Source of the DNA: Aquimarina acroporae
GTDB lineage: Bacteria; Bacteroidota; Bacteroidia; Flavobacteriales; Flavobacteriaceae
DNA: 38,583 nt
Assembly: GCF_023195925.1 (NCBI RefSeq)
Contig: NZ_JALPRE010000027.1
Location: forward strand, 1-38,583
Direction of reading: 5' to 3'
The position numbers were made by a program, and so were the translations under genes. Shown here one piece after another: positions 17,886 to 24,482 of the stretch. The notes beneath the pieces are model-generated. The model did no database searches. It saw nothing but the letters and a program-made list of their open reading frames with translations, and was not told where the DNA came from. Every line of letters starts with the position of its first letter. Within the stretch, counting starts at the first letter, position 1.

Positions 17886-19550
17886 ATGAAAAAACCAATC
17901 ATATTCGCGCTCGATGATGATGAACAGGTATTACGTGCTGTTACAAGAGATTTAAAATCTGAATATCGAAAGACATATAGAGTAATGAGTACGGTATCGG
18001 CCAACGATGCTCTAGAAGCTTTGATTGATCTTAAGAAAAAAAATGAAGTTATTGCTCTGTTTCTGGTAGATCAACGTATGCCCGAAATGTTGGGAGTTCA
18101 GTTCTTGGCTGAAGCAAAAAAGTATTTTCCAGATGCGAAAAAAGTATTACTAACGGCATATTCTGATACTGATGCCGCCATACGAGCCATTAACGATGTG
18201 CAACTTGATTATTATTTAACAAAACCATGGAACCCGCCAGAAGAGAAACTCTATCCTACGCTTAACGATCTTTTGGATGTATGGCAACTTAATTTTCAAC
18301 CAGAATTTGAAGGAATTAAAGTAATTGGATATCAGTTTTCTCCGAAATCCCACGATATCAAAGATTTTTTATCGGGTAATTTATTTCCTTTTCAATGGAT
18401 GGATTTTGAAACTAGTGATAAGGCTAAAGAAATTGCTGAATTACATGATTTACAACCTTCAGATATGCCGGTGGTGTCGTTGCAAGATGGTAAATGTTTT
18501 AAAAACCCAGATATTATCGAGTTGGCTATGGCTTTAGGGTTAAATGCTCACCCCAAAGACAATCTATACGACGTTGTTATTATTGGGGCCGGTCCTTCAG
18601 GATTGGCAGCAGCGGTCTATGGTGGCTCTGAAGGTCTCAAAACATTATTAATAGAAAAACATGCTCCAGGAGGGCAGGCAGGAACCAGCTCTAGAATAGA
18701 AAACTACCTTGGGTTTCCGAAGGGATTGAGCGGCCAGGAACTAACACATCGTGCAATTACTCAAGCAAAGAGATTTGGGATTGAATTTTTGTCACCACAA
18801 GAAGTAACTTCAATAGCAGAAAAAGATGGATACAAGAGTTTAACCCTGGGTAACGGAGAATGCATTAGAACCAAAAGTGTGGTCATTACAACAGGAGTAA
18901 ATTATAGAAAACTAGAAGCCGAGGGTATTGATAGCTATACTGGTGCCGGGGTGTATTATGGCTCTTCGATGACCGAGGCACAAGCATGTAGCAATAAAGA
19001 AGTGTATATTGTCGGCGGTGGAAATTCGGCTGGGCAATCTGCCGTATATCTTTCTAAGTTTGCAAAGAATGTATATATCGTTGTGCGCAAGAAGGATTTA
19101 AGCAGTAGTATGTCTAGTTATTTAATTGATCAAATTGATGCCATCGATAATATTACATTACTAGGGCATACCAATGTGACCAAGGCCATTGGAGAGAATA
19201 AACGCCTTACTGCATTAGAACTTACATGCAATGATCCAGATAAGGTGAGAGAAGTCCCTGCCGATGCTCTTTTTATTTTTATAGGAGCCCGTCCGTATAC
19301 AGATTGGATTGAATTAGGGATTATTAAAAATGAAAGAGGGTTTATTGAAACGGGGAGAGATTTAACGAGATATGAGAATTTTAGAACTATCTGGAAGAAA
19401 GATAGAGAACCATTTTTATTAGAAACCTGTAGCCCAGGGATATTTGCGTCTGGCGATGTACGTGCCGGGGCTATGAATCGGGTGGCATCTGCTGTTGGAG
19501 AAGGGGCAATGGCTATAAAATTTGTTCACGAGTATTTATCTGAAATGTAA
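17886..19550 (+). CDS. Fused receiver / glutaredoxin-like / thioredoxin-reductase-like flavoprotein
   Basis: 554 aa. Residues 1-125 are a response-regulator receiver: acidic DDD at 10-12, phospho-acceptor Asp62 in LVDQRMP, Lys113 in LTKPW. Residues about 140-222 have a glutaredoxin/thioredoxin-like layout (IKVIGYQFS, DIKDFL, FQWMDFE, then a cis-Pro-like DMPVVSLQDG), but the CxxC site is absent (FSPKS). Residues about 228-554 are thioredoxin-reductase-like: FAD motif GAGPSGLAAA, GGQAGTSSRIENYLG, NADPH motif VGGGNSAGQSA, C-terminal FASGDVRAGAMNRVASAVGEGA. The CATC disulfide of true TrxB is replaced by YYGSSMTEAQ, so classical disulfide reduction is not expected. Databases often label this architecture fused response regulator/thioredoxin-disulfide reductase. 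The likely phosphodonor is the kinase at 15640. The electron acceptor is unknown. Confidence 0.9.
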   Translation: MKKPIIFALDDDEQVLRAVTRDLKSEYRKTYRVMSTVSANDALEALIDLKKKNEVIALFLVDQRMPEMLGVQFLAEAKKYFPDAKKVLLTAYSDTDAAIRAINDVQLDYYLTKPWNPPEEKLYPTLNDLLDVWQLNFQPEFEGIKVIGYQFSPKSHDIKDFLSGNLFPFQWMDFETSDKAKEIAELHDLQPSDMPVVSLQDGKCFKNPDIIELAMALGLNAHPKDNLYDVVIIGAGPSGLAAAVYGGSEGLKTLLIEKHAPGGQAGTSSRIENYLGFPKGLSGQELTHRAITQAKRFGIEFLSPQEVTSIAEKDGYKSLTLGNGECIRTKSVVITTGVNYRKLEAEGIDSYTGAGVYYGSSMTEAQACSNKEVYIVGGGNSAGQSAVYLSKFAKNVYIVVRKKDLSSSMSSYLIDQIDAIDNITLLGHTNVTKAIGENKRLTALELTCNDPDKVREVPADALFIFIGARPYTDWIELGIIKNERGFIETGRDLTRYENFRTIWKKDREPFLLETCSPGIFASGDVRAGAMNRVASAVGEGAMAIKFVHEYLSEM

Positions 19551-19574
19551 CCAACTTTATAAATCTATACTATC

Positions 19575-19859
19575 ATGAAACTCAAGCCCAAAATATGTGA
19601 ACATCTCAAAAATTTTGATGCTACCACCATCAAAAAACATTCGAAATATGAATGTGCAGAATGTATGAAAACAGGAGACACTTGGGTGCATTTACGAACT
19701 TGTCAGAACTGTGGCGTGACATTATGTTGTGATTCTTCGCCAAATAAACATGCAAGCAAACATTATGAAGAGCATCGGGATCATAATATTATAATTTCTG
19801 CAGAACCGAATGAACGATGGGCATGGTGCTATGAGCACAAGTCGTTTATTACTTATTGA
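19575..19859 (+). CDS. Small UBP-type zinc-finger protein
   Basis: 94 aa, almost entirely a UBP-type zinc finger (zf-UBP, Pfam PF02148 as I recall it). It shows C8-x-H10, C27-x2-C30, C43-x2-C46, LCCDSS, then a run of His (HASKHYEEHRDH) and a late WCYEH. The ligand set looks complete. In eukaryotes this fold binds the free C-terminus of ubiquitin. Bacteria with this domain lack ubiquitin, so its partner here must be something else, plausibly a neighbouring protein. It starts 24 bases after the flavoprotein stop and is followed by a strong hairpin terminator, so it closes the operon. Confidence 0.85.
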   Translation: MKLKPKICEHLKNFDATTIKKHSKYECAECMKTGDTWVHLRTCQNCGVTLCCDSSPNKHASKHYEEHRDHNIIISAEPNERWAWCYEHKSFITY

Positions 19860-19922
19860 AAAATGACAACCGAACCCTATTAATGAGATCTTTTACTAAA
19901 TAGTTGAATTAATTATAATAAG

Positions 19923-19965
19923 AACAATATCCCAGCAACTAAAGTGTACTGGGATATTGTTTTTT
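19923..19965 (+). terminator. Intrinsic terminator closing the kinase cluster
   Basis: A perfect 13-bp stem (19923-19935 with 19949-19961) encloses a 13-base loop, and the run of T reaches 19965. It lies between the convergent UBP-finger gene and the lanthipeptide precursor gene. On the opposite strand the tract after the stem is mixed A/T, so it may also slow minus-strand transcription, less efficiently. Confidence 0.85.
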
Positions 19966-19972
19966 ACATCTG

Positions 19973-20245
19973 TTATGCACATGGATGATAAGAACGACAT
20001 CCATCTGGCACACCTCCACCAGGAGAACAATATGATAGCCCTAAAGTAGGCTGGGTACATCCTTGACCAACGGTTACTTGTGGATGAGGAAAACTACACC
20101 CATTGGCATTGCATGAAACTGTGTTTTCGTTTGTACAAGTACCGTAAGTGTTGTCTGTATGACCCCCTCCAACAATTTGAGAACTATTAAATCTTGAAAT
20201 AGTTTGCTTACTTAGGCTCAAGCCTGACATTTTCTTTTTTTTCAT
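19973..20245 (-). CDS. Lanthipeptide-like precursor peptide, Cys-rich core
   Basis: 90 aa. The leader starts MKKKKMSGLSLSKQTISRFN, the Lys-rich L-x-L-x-K-x-x-I pattern of Bacteroidota natural-product precursors, and ends in VGGG (residues 25-28), a likely cleavage point. The remaining 62 residues hold seven Cys and thirteen Ser/Thr, with Gly- and Pro-containing spacers. That fits a class I lanthipeptide core with several possible thioether rings. It lies 51 bases downstream of the LanC gene on the same strand, so co-transcription is likely. No LanB dehydratase, protease or exporter is in the window, so dehydration must come from elsewhere or the Cys residues are used differently. Product, target and role (antibiotic or signal) are unknown. 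Confidence 0.8.
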   Translation of the reverse strand: MKKKKMSGLSLSKQTISRFNSSQIVGGGHTDNTYGTCTNENTVSCNANGCSFPHPQVTVGQGCTQPTLGLSYCSPGGGVPDGCRSYHPCA

Positions 20246-20296
20246 GAGTAAAAAATTAAATTGTTAATATATAAAGACCGATTTGATGTTTTTTTA

Positions 20297-21520
20297 CTAG
20301 GATATCATTAATGATTGATCCCAGGAAGTTTTGAAATCTGATAGGTAGAAAATCATTACCATTCCAATTCCAGCTATTCCGGTTAAGAAACCAGTTTCAT
20401 TTTGCCATCCTTTTTCGTTACCGCTCCATTGCATATGACCAGCCAAACCATTTTTAAATGTTGCCATATCCATTCCTTGTTGCATCCAGAATAAGGCAGT
20501 ATCTTTAAATAAATAATCATTTGTATCCCGATATAATCTCTCAAAAATTAAAGCGTTTCCATAAGCTCCATGACAGATAGCTGTGTCTTTCACAAGTGTT
20601 TCTTCCTTCGTTCTTCGATTTGCACAATGTTTTAGTATGCTAATACTTTCATCATATAATTGGCTATCCTGTAATGCAATCGCAGCTAATCTTAATGAAA
20701 CTCCCAACCCTAAATCTCCATAACACCAGGCAAGCCTGCTTGGGCTAGGTATGTAGGGCTCATGTATACAACTTGGGAATAGATAATAATCAGAATTATC
20801 CATGTTTTTGAAATACGATATGTAAGAAATTGCTCCTGTCAATAAGGGAGCTACAGCATCTCTAAATTCTAGATGTTTAAATAGACGACTAAGAAAATTA
20901 ATAATACTGGACATTCCATGAGAAAGACTTAGGTTGCTTCCTAAGGTCCCTTTTGTAGTGTCTATTACAGAGCTCCATTTTAACCCATATGTATCTGTGA
21001 CAGATAGCTTATCAAGATAAAAAACAAGTGTATTTAGATACTTAACATAATTGTCCTTAAGCTTTTTAGATTTTGTGTTTTGATATCGTTTCAAAAAGTA
21101 ACAACCATAGCCAATTGCTCCATGTAAAAAATCATAATAACCTTTTTGCAAATCTCTAACCATATTTTGATAGAGATAAGTGTCAAGTTCACTTAATAAT
21201 TTATCATTATCTAGCTCAATAAAAGATTCTTGTCCAAGATGATCCAATACCCAACCTGCTCCAGCAATACCAGAACAGTATGTCGGGAAGTTGTATTCAT
21301 TATTAATTCGTTGTATAATTTCAATTATAAGTTTTTCTCCTCTATCGGCTATTGTATTATCATTTTTAAATTTGGCATAGTAAAATTGAAATAAAGCTAG
21401 TCCTGAAAGTCCGGAGAATACCCCAATCTCCTCTTCGTTTTGAAAAGATTGATCTATGAGTTCACTAATTTCACGTAACTGTATTTTTATTTTTTCTTCA
21501 AAACCAGTTTGAATCATCAT
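20297..21520 (-). CDS. LanC-type lanthionine cyclase
   Basis: 407 aa, the size of stand-alone LanC enzymes, which add Cys thiols to dehydrated Ser/Thr in a precursor peptide. The zinc ligands are present: Cys266 in AWCYGD, and Cys316-His317 in ICHGAYG, matching the Cys/Cys-His set of NisC. His201 in LSHGMS and Asp130 in YDFLHGAIG match the other active-site positions. Repeated GxxG-like helices support the alpha/alpha-barrel fold. The start MMIQTGF could be either of two adjacent Met. It precedes the precursor gene and follows the LytTR regulator by 146 bp. An orphan cyclase with an intact site but no adjacent LanB is unusual. Confidence 0.9.
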   Translation of the reverse strand: MMIQTGFEEKIKIQLREISELIDQSFQNEEEIGVFSGLSGLALFQFYYAKFKNDNTIADRGEKLIIEIIQRINNEYNFPTYCSGIAGAGWVLDHLGQESFIELDNDKLLSELDTYLYQNMVRDLQKGYYDFLHGAIGYGCYFLKRYQNTKSKKLKDNYVKYLNTLVFYLDKLSVTDTYGLKWSSVIDTTKGTLGSNLSLSHGMSSIINFLSRLFKHLEFRDAVAPLLTGAISYISYFKNMDNSDYYLFPSCIHEPYIPSPSRLAWCYGDLGLGVSLRLAAIALQDSQLYDESISILKHCANRRTKEETLVKDTAICHGAYGNALIFERLYRDTNDYLFKDTALFWMQQGMDMATFKNGLAGHMQWSGNEKGWQNETGFLTGIAGIGMVMIFYLSDFKTSWDQSLMIS

Positions 21521-21547
21521 GTTTTATAACGGTATAGTATAATATTT

Positions 21548-21581
21548 GATCTACATCACATATATCAATGTGAAATAGATC
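21548..21581 (-). promoter_or_regulatory. Inverted repeat in the LanC leader
   Basis: Fourteen-base arms (21548-21561 and 21568-21581) match at 12 positions around a 6-base loop. They include perfect GATCTA/TAGATC and CACAT/ATGTG segments. It ends about 28 bases before the LanC start codon. It could be an operator (TCACA and TGTGA halves recall CRP/FNR-family sites, though the order and spacing differ) or an RNA hairpin separating the regulator and LanC messages. Confidence 0.45.
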
Positions 21582-21666
21582 ATTAAAATTAGTATTGGAA
21601 ACCGTTATTTTTTTATAGGAAATGATTTACGTAAATAATAAACTGATAAGCGTAAAGGATATTTAT

Positions 21667-22419
21667 TTAAGAGAGGTTTTTAATTAGTTCTGAAAGTTTT
21701 GTTCGGTTTCGAACGGAAATCACAATTTTTTCATCGTTTTGAAGAATTAGGCTTTCCCTTCTATAGATAGATTTAATGTGTCTAATATTAATAAGTGTCT
21801 GTCTGTTTGCTCTAAAAAACCCTTTTTTTTCAAGTAAACTATCGTAATATTTTAAGGGTTTTGAAGCTAAATGCTTTTTTTTGTCGCTTGTACAGAAATA
21901 GGTGTAATTTCCACTAGATTCGCATTTAACAATACGTTCTAAATCTAGTGATATGTGCTCAGTACCCAAATTAATCAATAACTTAGATTGCAGGAAAAAT
22001 TCTTTTAAAGAATTATATTTTTGCTTCGTAAAAAGGCGATTCCTAAGGTTAGTATACCGCTGGATTATTTCTGATAACTGTACTATATCTATTGGTTTAG
22101 TTAAAAAATGGAAAGCATAGTATTCTATAGCTTTTTCGATATAGGAGTGATGTGCTGTGGTAAAAATTACTTCAAAATTATAACTTTCTATATTGTCTAA
22201 TATTTGGAAAGCGTTTCCGTCTAAAAGTTCTATGTCCATAAAGACCAATTCTGGTTTAGTATAGCTTAGTAATTCGACCGAACTTTTTATATCTGCTGCT
22301 ATACCAGATATTTTTAGATTATCGTAGTGGCCTTCTAGAAAGGAGGCTAAAAATGCAGAGGATTCATCATCATCTTCAATTATTACAACCGGTATTGGAT
22401 CTTTTATAATATTCTTCAA
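21667..22419 (-). CDS. LytTR-family response regulator
   Basis: 250 aa. The N-terminal receiver (about 10-125) has acidic EDDD, phospho-acceptor Asp62 in FMDIELLDG, Thr in IFTTAHH and Lys in FLTKPID. The C-terminal LytTR DNA-binding domain (about 150-248) carries CESSGNYTYF, FFRANRQTLINIRHI and VSVRN-like strands. The family binds paired direct repeats and controls secreted products, bacteriocins and polysaccharides. It is divergent from a LytS-type kinase (22531), the expected partner, and points toward LanC and the precursor on the same strand. It may therefore start a regulator-cyclase-peptide transcript, although the 146-bp gap before LanC leaves room for a second promoter. Confidence 0.92.
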   Translation of the reverse strand: MKNIIKDPIPVVIIEDDDESSAFLASFLEGHYDNLKISGIAADIKSSVELLSYTKPELVFMDIELLDGNAFQILDNIESYNFEVIFTTAHHSYIEKAIEYYAFHFLTKPIDIVQLSEIIQRYTNLRNRLFTKQKYNSLKEFFLQSKLLINLGTEHISLDLERIVKCESSGNYTYFCTSDKKKHLASKPLKYYDSLLEKKGFFRANRQTLINIRHIKSIYRRESLILQNDEKIVISVRNRTKLSELIKNLS

Positions 22420-22462
22420 GAGTATCTATTTAAAAAATTATTTGCTTTAGTAGTCTTTTTAA

Positions 22463-22493
22463 TAGGTAACATAATTATTTAATAAGTTACCTA
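22463..22493. promoter_or_regulatory. Perfect 8-bp palindrome in the divergent sensor/regulator promoter region
   Basis: TAGGTAAC (22463-22470) and GTTACCTA (22486-22493) form a perfect inverted repeat with a 15-base AT spacer. It sits between the divergent regulator (start 22419) and kinase (start 22531). The symmetric placement suggests one operator controlling both transcripts, possibly autoregulation. The arms do not match the usual LytTR direct-repeat form well, so another protein is possible. Confidence 0.5.
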
Positions 22494-22530
22494 CATTAAA
22501 CTCTTGTAATATTATTTAGTGCTATTAAAA

Positions 22531-24432
22531 ATGGTTAAAAAAATCCTTTTTTTATTTTTTGTTTTTTCTTCTATTCATCAGATAGTTGCTCAACATAAAA
22601 CATATTCTCAAAAAGACGTAGATACACTTTTTGATACCGATCCAAACCGAAAGACTCTCCCGAAGTTAAAGCATATCTTGGAAACTAATACAAATCTTGT
22701 TGGTTGGATGCCATATTACAAACAAAAAACGTACTATCATTTAGTAGATAAAGAAAGAGATTCGGTAATTTTTTATGCGAATAAAGGGATTTTATATCTT
22801 CAGGAAAGAAATAAAAATGGAGATTTAAGAAAGGATGAAGACAAGTACTTAAAAGGTATTTTAGCCTATCTGGGAATTATTTACTTTCAGGAAAGTAATT
22901 ATAAGAAATCGTTAGATTATATGCTCAAAGCAAAACAACAGATCCATAAATATCCCAATTTTCATAGAAGAATAAATGCATATATTAACGGATACATCTC
23001 TCATAATTTTCTGGAAATGGGAGATAAAAAAGAGGCTTACAAGTATAGATTAGAGGTATTAAAGGATTCTCTTCATATGTCTAGCCCTAAAAGCGCAAGC
23101 GTTACATATCATCAATTGGCAATACTTAATGATATCTTGGGTAAAAAAGATTCTGTAATTTACTTTTATAGAAAATCCATAAAAAACCGAGAGGAAATAA
23201 ATGATATTGCTGGTATCAGAGCTTCATACGGTAATATTGGAGAGTTTTATCTTGATGAAAATAATAAAGATTCTGCGCTCTACTACTTTAAAAAATCTAT
23301 GCAATTACTTGATAAATATCCAGATGAAAATTATGGGCTATCAAAATACTTTACAAGAACCAATTACAGTAAGGTATTAATAGAAGAAGAGGATTTAGAA
23401 AATGCTGTACAGATTTTAAAAAATACATTAGATAGCATAGCTAAGATTAAGAAAATCGATGAAAATACAAAGGAGTTAAAATCAAATACCTTTAAATATT
23501 TAATTGAGGCATATATTAAAAAGGGACAGTTCGACAATGCTTTAAAGTTTTCTCAACAACATATAAAGTTACTGGAGAACTATCATCAACAGGTGCTAGA
23601 TGAAAAGCTACGAGAATTAAACATTGCATATCAAGTTAATGAAAAAGAACAATTAATTGAGAAACTTGAAAAAACAACAAACGAACAAAAAACAATTATT
23701 AAACAGAGAACTGTAATTGCTGTGTTTTCTGGAATAACAATACTTGCCTTTATTGGATTTGGAATATTGTTATTCCGTCAAAGAAGGTTAAAAAACAAAT
23801 ATAAGCTGGTGAATTTGGAGCAACGATTGTTGAGATCACAACTAAATCCGCATTTTTTATTCAATGCGTTAAATACTGTAAGTAGTTTGGCGCATAAAAA
23901 ATCTGAAAAGACTAATCTTTATGTCAATCGATTAAGTAACCTCATTCGTTTAATCCTTAAAAATTCTAGGGAAGAATTCGTATCACTAAATGATGAACTT
24001 AAAGTTATTAATGACTATTTAGAATTGCAGTCAAATTTTTCCAAAAAATTTAGTTTTAATATTCAATCTAGCCCCAAAACTGATGAGGTTTACATTCCAC
24101 CAATGTTCATTCAACCCATAGTTGAGAATTCAATTCAACATGGTATAAATGGAATACAAAATGGTCATATTGATCTAAGGTTTAGAGTTGACCTGATAAG
24201 GAAGTTGTTGATTTTTGAGATAACAGATAATGGAATGAATTGCATCAACGAATTAGACCCTAATAGTTCAAGCTTTTTTAAAGAGGAATCCTTTTCTTTA
24301 AAAATCTTGAATGAACGACTAGTAATTTATAAAAAAACCATGAATAAAGAAGTAGGTTTGACTATCAAAAATATTAATCTTGATGTTCCAACTTTAGTAG
24401 AGATTAAACTTCCTTTCGTTGTAGATATGTAG
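22531..24432 (+). CDS. LytS-type sensor histidine kinase with periplasmic TPR domain
   Basis: 633 aa from ATG 22531. An in-frame GTG at 22519 would add four residues, but the ATG gives a cleaner signal peptide (MVKKILFLFFVF to IVAQ). Residues about 25-370 are helical TPR-like repeats (SNYKKSLDYMLKAKQQ, ALYYFKKSMQLL), expected in the periplasm. A coiled segment and one membrane helix (about 394-415) follow. The cytoplasmic His_kinase domain has His441 in QLNPHFLFNALN. The ATPase part has PIVENSIQHGING and ITDNGMN; its glycine-rich loop is weak, as is usual in this family. The likely partner is the divergent LytTR regulator. TPR sensors of this kind are common in Bacteroidota with unknown ligands; sensing of the neighbouring peptide is only a hypothesis. 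Confidence 0.9.
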   Translation: MVKKILFLFFVFSSIHQIVAQHKTYSQKDVDTLFDTDPNRKTLPKLKHILETNTNLVGWMPYYKQKTYYHLVDKERDSVIFYANKGILYLQERNKNGDLRKDEDKYLKGILAYLGIIYFQESNYKKSLDYMLKAKQQIHKYPNFHRRINAYINGYISHNFLEMGDKKEAYKYRLEVLKDSLHMSSPKSASVTYHQLAILNDILGKKDSVIYFYRKSIKNREEINDIAGIRASYGNIGEFYLDENNKDSALYYFKKSMQLLDKYPDENYGLSKYFTRTNYSKVLIEEEDLENAVQILKNTLDSIAKIKKIDENTKELKSNTFKYLIEAYIKKGQFDNALKFSQQHIKLLENYHQQVLDEKLRELNIAYQVNEKEQLIEKLEKTTNEQKTIIKQRTVIAVFSGITILAFIGFGILLFRQRRLKNKYKLVNLEQRLLRSQLNPHFLFNALNTVSSLAHKKSEKTNLYVNRLSNLIRLILKNSREEFVSLNDELKVINDYLELQSNFSKKFSFNIQSSPKTDEVYIPPMFIQPIVENSIQHGINGIQNGHIDLRFRVDLIRKLLIFEITDNGMNCINELDPNSSSFFKEESFSLKILNERLVIYKKTMNKEVGLTIKNINLDVPTLVEIKLPFVVDM

Positions 24433-24482
24433 TTTGACTTTTTGATAAAATGACTTCACATCAATGCAGCCTTAATCCTTAT

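Noticed and set aside
17886..19550. Ordinary thioredoxin-disulfide reductase (trxB)
   Set aside because: The redox CxxC is missing and a receiver plus a glutaredoxin-like domain precede the flavoprotein part.
24433..24482. Terminator between the convergent sensor kinase and HTCS genes
   Set aside because: The 50-bp gap has no clear inverted repeat; termination there cannot be supported from the sequence.
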